Shown here in pieces: positions 9,429 through 17,318 of a stretch of DNA of 64,000 bases. The notes beneath the pieces are model-generated. The model saw nothing but the letters and a program-made list of their open reading frames with translations. It did not search any database and was not told the origin of the DNA. Source of the stretch: Stentor roeselii (lineage: Eukaryota > Ciliophora > Heterotrichea > Heterotrichida > Stentoridae); assembly GCA_006503475.1 (NCBI GenBank), contig RSEH01000095.1:62001-126000 (forward strand), in the 5' to 3' direction. The position numbers and the translations under genes are program-made. Positions within the stretch are counted from its first letter, which is position 1. The number at the start of each line of letters is the position of its first letter.

Positions 9429-10361
9429 ATGTTGTATTTTATCATAGCATTTGGAATTTCTTTAGCTTTGTCATCTAACAGGAACAAAAAATTGTATGAT
9501 CTAAAAGCGGCTCCTTTATCAATATACCTACTATTCAGTATAGTGACTCAAATTGTGATACTATTTCAACAAAATTCAGATTTTCACTCATCAGAATTCC
9601 TTTTGAAAATACTCAAAGAGCTGATCTACTCAAGAGATCACACATTTGTTTTATTAGGAATTTGTTGGATGCAACTCAAAATTATCCGAGATAATCACAT
9701 TGCCTCACAAATCGACTTTCCAATTTTCACGAAATTCGCCTTCGCATATTCTATGATTACAAACTTCGAGTTAGATCATTTAAGTAGAATAATATTTATT
9801 ATTCAACTGGTCATCCTTGCAGATTTTATTCAAAAGATTGACAACTCTGGATTTAAAGTAGATACATTCGTGTTCTGTTGTTTTGAAAGTTCGATTTTGT
9901 ACTTTTTTTATGATTCTGGTTTTAACAATTTTATGATTTCAGCGAATTATTATTTACTTTCCCCTTTTATTAATATTTTTTTATTATTCGTTTTTCAAGC
10001 ATCAAACTATGATAGGAATAATCGTTTGATTTATCTTAACTCTATTTCAAATACCGTGCACCAAATAATTGCTATGCCATTGATTTACAAGAGAGAGTCT
10101 AAGCATAAACAAATATATGATATCCTATCAGCATCGTTTATAATAATTTTTGTGTTTTTTTTATTGAGTAAATATATTTATGGGCTTACTTCGTATATAA
10201 AACTAAATATTATTTATTTGTTAGCATGTCCATTGGCAGGATGCATGTGTAATTATAAAATGCATGAAACTAGAGATCCTTACTTTAAAAACATGCACTC
10301 TATCACATTTAGTCTTTTTATTTTTAGCTGGTTACTAGGATTTATATCATTTAACGACTAA
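9429..10361 (+). CDS. Multi-pass membrane protein, copy 2 of tandem pair
   Basis: A 310-residue paralogue of the protein encoded at 7752-8684, colinear along its whole length with few if any gaps, starting MLYFIIAFGIS. The hydrophobic segments and the conserved blocks HTFVLLGICW, LDHLSRIIFIIQL, YDSGFNNFMISANYYL and NSISNTVHQ are kept, so both copies look intact and under constraint. Divergence (about 40% of residues by eye) implies an old duplication, unlike the adjoining 5S genes, which are identical. The start ATAAATG matches the local start context. No known family recognised. Confidence 0.8.
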   Translation: MLYFIIAFGISLALSSNRNKKLYDLKAAPLSIYLLFSIVTQIVILFQQNSDFHSSEFLLKILKELIYSRDHTFVLLGICWMQLKIIRDNHIASQIDFPIFTKFAFAYSMITNFELDHLSRIIFIIQLVILADFIQKIDNSGFKVDTFVFCCFESSILYFFYDSGFNNFMISANYYLLSPFINIFLLFVFQASNYDRNNRLIYLNSISNTVHQIIAMPLIYKRESKHKQIYDILSASFIIIFVFFLLSKYIYGLTSYIKLNIIYLLACPLAGCMCNYKMHETRDPYFKNMHSITFSLFIFSWLLGFISFND

Positions 10362-10529
10362 GAATCATAATATTATCCATTAATCAACATCATTAACCAA
10401 TTTTATATTTAAATCATTTGAATAATCATTATTTTGTACTTTTCTTAGTTTGCTCTATGCTAATTTAAATCGTTTTTTTTTGGATTTTATTTTTACCTTA
10501 ATGTTGAATTATTCCTATTTTGTCAAGAG

Positions 10530-10552
10530 AGAGTTGTATTTAACACAAACTA
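10530..10552 (+). promoter_or_regulatory. Conserved 5S upstream element, copy 2
   Basis: The same 23-nt block as at 8844-8866, again from -36 to -14 of the 5S gene. A second shared block, AGTATTG, touches the 5S start in both copies. Confidence 0.65.
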
Positions 10553-10565
10553 TTCATTAAGTATT

Positions 10566-10684
10566 GTTATCGGCCATACTATGTCTAAAGCACCAGATCC
10601 CATCCGAACTCTGAAGTTAAGCGACATAAGGCGAGGTTAGTACTTGGGTGGGAGACCGCCAGGGAATCCCTCGTGCTGATAGCC
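10566..10684 (+). rRNA. 5S ribosomal RNA, copy 2
   Basis: A 119-nt gene identical base for base to the copy at 8880, with the same terminal helix and internal control region. The identity contrasts with the diverged neighbouring protein genes, so the 5S copies are held by selection or gene conversion. A T5 run begins two nucleotides after the 3' end. Confidence 0.97.
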
Positions 10685-10685
10685 A

Positions 10686-10690
10686 TTTTT
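10686..10690 (+). terminator. Pol III T-run terminator after 5S copy 2
   Basis: Five T residues just after the 5S 3' end, slightly shorter than in copy 1. Confidence 0.65.
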
Positions 10691-11369
10691 ATTCGAGATG
10701 TTTAAATTACTGCTGCATCTGTTTATATAAATTTTAACTTTTCAAGAGAATAGTTGTTTTAGATATTATGAAATCTATTTATTAGAAGAATAATACTTCT
10801 AAATTTGACTCATACTATTCTTTAAAATGTATTTGGGTTATTATAGGAAAAAATAATCTTTTATCTTTAAAATTAAGAAACATCAATTACTTTTGTGTTT
10901 CTGTTAGAAAATCATTTCAAATATGAACCTTAAATTTAGAGTTCTTCATTACTGCCTTAAATAAACTTATTATTTACAAGATTTTATATAATTCAAATGA
11001 TATCTCATCAACACATATATAACCCTGACCTAAAATGAAAAATATCTTATACTTCCTAAGATTATCATTTGAAAATCTCAAATCCCCATACTCTCTTCAC
11101 TCTAAACGTCACTCAATCCTACAAATAACATCAAGTTCTATAAAAAATCAAAATATTTAAACTTTCACTGAAATCCCTCTATTTAAAACTAACACCTTCA
11201 TTCAAAAATCCCAAATAATGCAAGATCAAATCCCAATATTTTCTAAAAAAAACCCCAAATTTTTCCAAAATTCAAAAAATCTTCAATCCCACATCTCCAC
11301 CTTATCAAAATTTAAACCCTAAGATTTCACCTTATTCCAAATCCCATAAATTTGAATAACTTATCTAAA
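10691..11369. other. Intergenic AT-rich spacer, A/C-rich toward the right
   Basis: No gene supported on either strand. From about 11040 on, the plus strand is A+C-rich with many CCC and AAAAC runs. That is the composition expected downstream of a minus-strand gene in this window (T+G-rich on its sense strand), so it fits the 3' flank of the ML-like gene and needs no separate promoter. Confidence 0.5.
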
Positions 11370-11789
11370 TTAACCTATCAATCTTCTATTACTGAAATGT
11401 TCTTGAAGTTTAATCAAATCACACCAAACCGTGTTAGTATCCTCCATGAATCCAAGAACAGCCTTAGCATGATGGCTGACATATTCTTCAATGGAGACGA
11501 CCATAGTGAAAGTGGTGAGATATTCAGCAGCGAATTCCTGATCAACGATTTTTTGCCTTCTGAGCCAGTTGACGCCGTCAAGGGTGAAGTCGAATGTCAG
11601 AGTGTTGACCATCTGCCTTTCCTTGAAGTACCCTGTTATTGAGAGAAGTGCCTGCTCAGGGTGTGAGGCTGACTCAGTCATTTCGAATTCGACTAGAGTG
11701 AAGTGGTTTGTCTCGTCCATGCAGAACTCAGAGTTGACATGCGAAACTAAAAACAAGCCGAGTAAAATACAAGCTCCAATTTTAACCAT
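11370..11789 (-). CDS. Small secreted protein, probable ML (MD-2-related lipid-recognition) domain
   Basis: A 139-residue protein. Residues 1-20 (MVKIGACILLGLFLVSHVNS) are a clear signal peptide ending in a plausible cleavage site. The rest is a beta-rich domain of about 115 residues with conserved-looking Cys near the start and near the end (TVWCDLIKL), the size and pattern of ML lipid-binding proteins such as NPC2 and MD-2. Only two cysteines are obvious in the mature part, so the usual disulphide set is reduced. The frame opens 25 codons earlier, but this ATG places the signal peptide at the N terminus and has an AATAATGG context. Family assignment is moderate. Confidence 0.6.
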   Translation of the reverse strand: MVKIGACILLGLFLVSHVNSEFCMDETNHFTLVEFEMTESASHPEQALLSITGYFKERQMVNTLTFDFTLDGVNWLRRQKIVDQEFAAEYLTTFTMVVSIEEYVSHHAKAVLGFMEDTNTVWCDLIKLQEHFSNRRLIG

Positions 11790-12409
11790 TATTAATTTAA
11801 TACAAGTCTCAATGGAAATGAAAACTTTGAGATAATTAAGAATAGTTTTGATTTTTGATCGCATTTGAGTGATTTTTTAGGTTTTGGGATGTTTTTATTT
11901 TTGAAACTGGCTTTAAAGAATAGGGGTTTTTGTTGATTTGGGATTATTTCAGTGGAAAAATTTAGCGTTTCTTGGGATTTTTTAGGTTGTTTGGCGAAGG
12001 ATTTTGGGGGTTGGATAATTTTTTGGTATTTTAGGGATTTCATTATGGAAATGATTTAGTTTAAAGGTAAAAGTATCGGAATTTAAATCATGTGAACTCT
12101 TATATATAATATAAACATATTCTAAACAACCCATAATGCAAAATTTATCTATCAAACTAAACCCTACTTAAAATTACATAATCAGATCCTTTTCTTAATT
12201 TCAAGGTTCTTTTCATTCGTACTAATAGTGAAAAAATCTCCTTTTATAATAAAATAATATAAAATTCTAAGAATCTCTAATATAATAAGCAGCTTTAACA
12301 CATTTAACTTTGGGCTGCTAAAAATTATAAACATTCTAACCCTCTAAATCCTTATTATGAATTTTTCATCAAGCAATCAGAAGGCCTCATAAAAAATAAT
12401 TAATCTATT
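11790..12409. promoter_or_regulatory. Divergent intergenic region with strand-composition switch
   Basis: This separates a minus-strand gene (left) from a plus-strand gene (right). The left half is T+G-rich on the plus strand and the right half A+C-rich, with the switch near 12060-12110. Each half is therefore A+C-rich on the sense strand of the gene it precedes. An 83-codon frame inside (11792-12043, minus) is best explained by this composition. Confidence 0.5.
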
Positions 12410-13219
12410 ATGAGCCATTTAGTCCAAATAACAACCCTAACATCCCCAGGAGAAAAGTGTTTCTCATGCAACGAAAAAATCCAAGGTCGTTGCATCCAAG
12501 ACCTGTTCAAAGACGTTCTGACACAACGTAACAAATTCGTGAAATATCATTTCAACTGTTTTGAGCCAAGGACCAAAGACCCGATCCAAATTTTTGACCA
12601 TTACGAGAAAAGTCTCGTTAAAAGACTAGAAACGTGGAACAAGCAATTCGAGCCTCCGAACTTATCCCTGTTAATAAAACCTTCATCTTGTTTCCAGTCT
12701 TCCACCCGGTACTTCAGAGCCTGGATTCAAATTTTCAAATTTTTTCCTGTTGAAGAAGCAATAAAGTTCGGAGCTATTTCAAAAGAACTTTACATGGCAA
12801 GTCGATCTGTTGAAGTCATTTCAGAAGTTTCAGGAATTTCAGGAATTTTCTTTGAAGAGGTTTTAAAAAAGTACCTGATTAACAAGTTACGCAAATGTGT
12901 TGAGTGTGGGTCTGATAATTACTTGGTTTTTTGTGTTGTTCTTAAAAGATCATTTTGTTGTACTTGCTTTAAAAGAAGGTACTTGTATAGAGGGATTCAT
13001 AAGAAGTTTTCTTTGAGGATTGTTGGAGAATTGATGAAAGAATATAATGTCGGCTGGGATTTCTTGGAAAAAGTCAGGATGTGTCAAGATAGTCAGTTTT
13101 ATTATAGGACTTACCCGTTTTTAGTGGAGAAAATGCTTCAAAATTATCAGGAAGGGACTGCTAAACAGCTTGGAGTTGGAAGGAATACAAGAAAAAAAGC
13201 AAAAATTAATGAGGATTAA
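12410..13219 (+). CDS. Putative zinc-binding protein, possible F-box-like segment
   Basis: A 269-residue protein with paired Cys/His clusters. The N-terminal one is CFSCNEKIQGRC followed by HFNC, a pattern seen in PARP-type or LIM-like zinc fingers. A second near residues 164-183 is CVECG...CVV...CCTC, a possible zinc ribbon. Between them FFPVEEAIKFGAISKELYMAS resembles the helical part of an F-box, which might suggest a link to protein turnover, but this is weak. The C terminus is basic (RKKAK). It is followed 28 bp later by another plus-strand gene. Function unknown. Confidence 0.65.
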   Translation: MSHLVQITTLTSPGEKCFSCNEKIQGRCIQDLFKDVLTQRNKFVKYHFNCFEPRTKDPIQIFDHYEKSLVKRLETWNKQFEPPNLSLLIKPSSCFQSSTRYFRAWIQIFKFFPVEEAIKFGAISKELYMASRSVEVISEVSGISGIFFEEVLKKYLINKLRKCVECGSDNYLVFCVVLKRSFCCTCFKRRYLYRGIHKKFSLRIVGELMKEYNVGWDFLEKVRMCQDSQFYYRTYPFLVEKMLQNYQEGTAKQLGVGRNTRKKAKINED

Positions 13220-13247
13220 TGTCTGAATAGCATTTAATTGAATATAA

Positions 13248-13574
13248 ATGTTTGAAACGCCAAGTAATCAGCACTTGACTTCTGATAAGTATGAAGATGT
13301 TCAGGGAACTGATACTAGCTCAGAAAATGAGAAGAGTAGGATTGAGGATCGAAAAGGAAAAATAAAAAATCAAGTTTTAAGACCGGAGGACTACTGCTAT
13401 TTGTTCGATTTTCCAACTGGAGCTCGAGAGGATCATGCACGACTTATTCAGAAAATTGAAAGTATCGTTGAAGTACTTCAAGATAGAGTAATTTTTGCAA
13501 ATGTAAGGGATGATTGCTCTTTATTACCAAAGAAAATAATGTTAAGATTACCGAACAGAAAACAGACTCATTAA
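13248..13574 (+). CDS. Small uncharacterised protein
   Basis: A 108-residue protein. The N-terminal half is polar and acidic, and the C-terminal half (about 50-108) looks folded, with amphipathic helices (LIQKIESIVEVLQDRVIF) and a basic end. The ATATAAATG start context matches neighbouring genes, and it sits 28 bp after the zinc-binding gene on the same strand. No family recognised. It could be a genuine small gene or, less likely, chance coding. Confidence 0.5.
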   Translation: MFETPSNQHLTSDKYEDVQGTDTSSENEKSRIEDRKGKIKNQVLRPEDYCYLFDFPTGAREDHARLIQKIESIVEVLQDRVIFANVRDDCSLLPKKIMLRLPNRKQTH

Positions 13575-14123
13575 CTGAATTCAGACAGAATAGTTATATT
13601 TTATCGAATTTATTACTTTTTATCTACTGGGTTATTTTAAATATAATAAATTGAGAAGTTTTAAATTACTCACAGATTCTTACATATCAAAGTAAAATTA
13701 ATAAGTAGTTTTTCGATGTTACAGTTTTAAAATATTTTTTATTAATCTTAATTAGAACATTTAATAGACTTTAGACTAGAAACTTTTAAAAAAGATTAAT
13801 ACCTCGGTCTCAAAATTTTAAATTAATCCTAATTTATTGGTGATGATTTATTAGTATTTATATTTTATTCCTTTAAATGAAATAGGCTTTAAAGTAAAAT
13901 ATTTGTATTAATATTTCCATTAATTACTAAGACACTTAAATTTTAAAAGCACTACTTCACATATTATTGTTCTTATTCCTATCAAGTGTAAATGTAATTA
14001 TATTAAAAAAAACAATAAAAAAACACAGTAATTTTATTTCAATTAGTCAAAATCACCAACAACCATTTTCCAGTATTAAAATCACTCCAAAATCCCTAAA
14101 AATGAAATAATTAAATAACTTAA
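13575..14123. other. AT-rich intergenic region
   Basis: No gene, RNA or repeat seen. Very AT-rich, with the last 100 bp turning A+C-rich ahead of the next plus-strand gene. Confidence 0.5.
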
Positions 14124-14918
14124 ATGGAACTAGAAGAGTTCAGTAATTCGTGCTCATGGATATCAACAAAAGCCCTTCGAGAAGCGGCAGATATAAAGTT
14201 TTCAATAAAAACCTCATACCACAGGAAATCCGCCAGCGAAATCCCAACTCCAACTAAACTGCCATGCGTGCCTTCTTCAAATACAACTTTATCAGCAGCG
14301 CAGACCCCTAAAAACCAGATATCCTGGAATACAAGTCTGTTAGAAAATACATCCTATCAAAAGTCCTTCAATTTTGATATATTCCCGCAAGATAAAAAGT
14401 ACATAACCCAAATCCAAAGGCTTAATGAAGAAATCCAAATCCTCAGTGAACAACTAAAAGAAGCCAACGAACTTATCAAAACTTTAACAGTAAAATTATC
14501 AGAATGCAACTCAAAACACGCTCTTCACCTTCAAGCCTTACAAGAACGTCACGAGCAAAAATTAAAGCGAAACCAAAAAGAACTTGAATTGATTCTTCAT
14601 AGTTCTTCCTCTTTCAGTCATTCAGAGATACAAAAAGTGACAACTGAATTTCACCAGGCCTTAGAAAAGCAGCAAAACGACTTCGAGTCCCATTTAAACA
14701 TGTTGGAAAAGCGTTACTCAGAAGACCTTTCCTTAAAAGAAGCTGAATTCGCGGAAAAGGAAAGTCTTTTAAGACAAAACTTCATGACAGTCATCCTGAA
14801 CATGAAAGAAAAGTTCATAGAAGACTTACAAGATGTGAAAACGAAATACAAGGAAAAGTTAAAACTTTTAAGCAATGTGCACAGGCGAATGTCAGGCAAG
14901 GCTTCGAAGATGGACTAA
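14124..14918 (+). CDS. Coiled-coil protein
   Basis: A 264-residue protein. Residues 1-85 are Ser/Thr/Pro-rich and probably disordered. Residues 95-255 form a long, nearly unbroken coiled coil with heptads (QIQRLNEEIQILSEQLKEAN; MLEKRYSEDLSLKEAEFAEK). The C terminus is basic. The stop is only 9 bp before the next start. The layout suits a ciliary or cortical scaffold component, but no named family is recognised. Confidence 0.75.
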   Translation: MELEEFSNSCSWISTKALREAADIKFSIKTSYHRKSASEIPTPTKLPCVPSSNTTLSAAQTPKNQISWNTSLLENTSYQKSFNFDIFPQDKKYITQIQRLNEEIQILSEQLKEANELIKTLTVKLSECNSKHALHLQALQERHEQKLKRNQKELELILHSSSSFSHSEIQKVTTEFHQALEKQQNDFESHLNMLEKRYSEDLSLKEAEFAEKESLLRQNFMTVILNMKEKFIEDLQDVKTKYKEKLKLLSNVHRRMSGKASKMD

Positions 14919-14927
14919 TAATAAATT

Positions 14928-16076
14928 ATGGGAAATTGCTGCACTATGAAAAAAGGTTCAAACTTTTCAGAGGTTATCGGCAATAAACTTGCAGTGGCAG
15001 TTGAACAAAATAACATAGTGAGGGCGAGAGAGATAATCACTAAATATTCAATGGGAAGTCTCGGGTCTGACCCAGTCCTGAACATAAATAAACCGATAGT
15101 CAAGCTATTCAATAATGAAATGAATGCCTTGGGGTACTCTTTATTTTTAGGACATACTGAAATATTCATAATGCTTTTGGAACTTGGAAGAGCCAAGTTA
15201 TCAGTGATGACGAAAATGTTTATAGAGATCGGAAAAAGACCTGTGGACGTCATGTGTGAACTGGGACATAAGAACCTTCTTGAGTATTACTTGCCTTTTT
15301 ACTTGAGTCAATCAGATGAAATCGAAGAGGCTGAGGAACTTTCGATTTCTTTGTCATTTTCAAAATCAAAGAATACCAAGTCCCATGAAGACAAAAGCAA
15401 GCCTATCACTTTAAATAGAAAAATGGCCCCCATTCATCGCGCTTGTGAAAAAGAACGACTAGGCGTCATTCTGTACCTTTTTGAGTACTTTAGAGATATA
15501 ACTGCTCCACCTGAATTTGATGTCCATCTTCTTGATGAAGCCACTGGAGAGAACTGTGCTCTTATCAGCTGTAAGACGGGAAACCTTGAAGTGATGCAGT
15601 ATTTGTTTGAGGTGTGTCAAGCGGACTTCCACATTTACAACAAAAGAAAAGAAAACGCGATTCAGATCATGTCTGTCTGGTCAAAAAAAAAGAAAGATGT
15701 CAAATTTCTTGAATGTTTCAAGTACTTAATTGAAGTTGTCGGTGTTGATTATAATTATGAGTTCGAAGAAACTTTACTTATTCTTAATGACCAGGCAATT
15801 ATTGACTACCTTCAAGAAAAACTGAAAAATGATGGAGTTTCTTTTGATAAAAGTAAACTGGATGCGAAATATTCTCTTAGCAAGCATCGGGTTCCTGTTG
15901 AAATGGACCCTGAGCTGAAGACTCGCCTGGAGCAAGTAAAAGGACCGAACTTTAACTTCAGGAAGCTTTTTTCTAACGAGCTTCACGACTCTGAAGAAGA
16001 AATGTCTTCAATATATCAAAATGAAAATCCTCAGAGCATTCAAAGTACCAGTTTAATCTCTTTCATCAAAATGTGA
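14928..16076 (+). CDS. Ankyrin-repeat-like protein with N-terminal acylation motif
   Basis: A 382-residue protein starting MGNCCT. Gly2 and Thr6 fit N-myristoylation, and Cys4-Cys5 are likely palmitoylation sites, so it is probably anchored to membranes. At least four ankyrin-like helix pairs are visible: residues 20-60, 62-110 (MNALGYSLFLGHTEIFIMLLELG), 160-190 (MAPIHRACEKERLGVILYLFEYF) and 200-240 (GENCALISCKTGNLEVMQYLFEV). The C-terminal third is charged. The gene ends at TGA, supporting the standard code. It converges on the next gene with 13 bp between stops. Confidence 0.75.
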   Translation: MGNCCTMKKGSNFSEVIGNKLAVAVEQNNIVRAREIITKYSMGSLGSDPVLNINKPIVKLFNNEMNALGYSLFLGHTEIFIMLLELGRAKLSVMTKMFIEIGKRPVDVMCELGHKNLLEYYLPFYLSQSDEIEEAEELSISLSFSKSKNTKSHEDKSKPITLNRKMAPIHRACEKERLGVILYLFEYFRDITAPPEFDVHLLDEATGENCALISCKTGNLEVMQYLFEVCQADFHIYNKRKENAIQIMSVWSKKKKDVKFLECFKYLIEVVGVDYNYEFEETLLILNDQAIIDYLQEKLKNDGVSFDKSKLDAKYSLSKHRVPVEMDPELKTRLEQVKGPNFNFRKLFSNELHDSEEEMSSIYQNENPQSIQSTSLISFIKM

Positions 16077-16089
16077 ATATCTCATTAAT

Positions 16090-16962
16090 TTAATAACTCA
16101 GCCTTTTATGATGTCTCAACAGCTGCTGAAGCGGGTCAGTAAACGGAGAGATCTTATTCGAAGGCACAGTCAACGTTGAAAAAGTTCCTAAAGCCGTAAA
16201 GTCATTAACAGGTTGAAAGCTTTTCAAGAAATCATTAGAAAAGTCCTTATTTTTCACCTTTTTCACTTCAGATCCTTCAATTTCCCTCACAGGCCACAGC
16301 AGGTCCCTCTCATTTTTTTCAATACAAAAGTTGCTGATGAACTTAATCACGCAGTTCCGAGAAGGACACAAAATCCTTCCTCCGTAGTCGTTTGAGACCT
16401 GCACGACCATGTTGATCTTGCAACAGTCGCTCACTGGAGCATTCACTCCAAACACGACCACATTAAAGGAATTTTCTTTTTCATTGAAGAAAAACTTGAA
16501 AATTCCGGCTTCGTTTGAAACTTTTAAGTTGGTCTTTGTTAGTGTCTTTAAAATCTTCTGATGTTCGATACTTTGAAGCTTTTGACCGAGGTTTATTCGT
16601 GAATTCATCAAGTAACTGCTTAGGTCGGGCCTTCCTGATAATGGGTTTAGTTCTAATGATGTCTCTCGGTAGTTTGTTTGACGGAAGGAACGAACCGGCT
16701 TTTGAAGCCAGTTTTGGAATTTTTCGCAGTTTTTGTTGAATGAAAAACTTCCTGAACGAGGATTTTGGTGGATTTTTGAAAGGATTGGGAATTCGTTTTT
16801 TATTTCGATGATGGTGCTTTCTGGGGATTTTTCTTGTTTTTGGTGCTTTTTTATAACGATGTGCTTGTAGATTATGGACTTTTTCTTTAACTTTACACTT
16901 GCCATGTTTTTCGGCTTGCCGGATTTGTAGGACTCTGAAAGGTTGTTCCATTCATTTGACAT
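16090..16962 (-). CDS. Uncharacterised basic protein
   Basis: A 290-residue protein. The first 140 residues are Lys/Ser/Asn-rich and likely disordered. Residues 145-225 look folded and beta-rich, with several cysteines (SDCCKINM; ILCPSRNCVIKF). No known domain recognised. The start ATG is followed by SNEWNNLSES, and the gene converges on the ankyrin gene. Confidence 0.65.
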   Translation of the reverse strand: MSNEWNNLSESYKSGKPKNMASVKLKKKSIIYKHIVIKKHQKQEKSPESTIIEIKNEFPILSKIHQNPRSGSFSFNKNCEKFQNWLQKPVRSFRQTNYRETSLELNPLSGRPDLSSYLMNSRINLGQKLQSIEHQKILKTLTKTNLKVSNEAGIFKFFFNEKENSFNVVVFGVNAPVSDCCKINMVVQVSNDYGGRILCPSRNCVIKFISNFCIEKNERDLLWPVREIEGSEVKKVKNKDFSNDFLKSFQPVNDFTALGTFSTLTVPSNKISPFTDPLQQLLRHHKRLSY

Positions 16963-17318
16963 TGATTTATGAAAATATTAAAGTTTAAGGAGACTTGATG
17001 GAGAAAGGATTAAAATCGCTTTAAAGGGAATTATTATAAAGAAGAGAATAAAAAGAGTTATATGAAGAAACTTTATTTGGTGTTTTTGAGGAAGGAATAT
17101 TGAAGATGTGATATTTAGAGTAAAAAGATTATTCATCTAATATTATGAAATTTGAATTAGGAATTTTAACTGTTTAGAAATATGATTGATATTGACTGCA
17201 AGATTTTCTTAGTATTGCTACTCTAAAAAGATTTTTATATTTAGGAAATGTGCATATATTCACTTAATGAAAGAAGTATGATTGATTATTAAAAATATAT
17301 TTCAATTGATTAATTAAG
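16963..17318. other. AT-rich intergenic region
   Basis: No gene seen. The left part is G/A/T-rich on the plus strand, consistent with the upstream region of the minus-strand gene at 16090-16962. Confidence 0.5.

Larger units (their letters stand above)
9429..10690 (+). repeat. Tandem duplication unit 2 (membrane gene + 5S rRNA)
   Basis: The second copy of the unit described at 7752-9006, in the same orientation and order. Coding parts have diverged, while the 5S gene and its 23-nt upstream block have not. Confidence 0.85.

Noticed and set aside
11352-11642. 96-codon plus-strand frame opposite the ML-like gene
   Set aside because: It opens at TTG, lies antisense to a better-supported signal-peptide protein, and the A+C-rich DNA before it is explained as the 3' flank of that gene.
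11792-12043. 83-codon minus-strand frame (Lys/Pro/Gln-rich)
   Set aside because: It falls wholly in the A+C-rich upstream DNA of the ML-like gene, and the composition alone gives such residues.
16074-16089. Reading TGA as Trp, which would lengthen the ankyrin-type protein by four residues
   Set aside because: No internal TGA occurs in any other gene, including those well over 1000 codons, so UGA is treated as stop.
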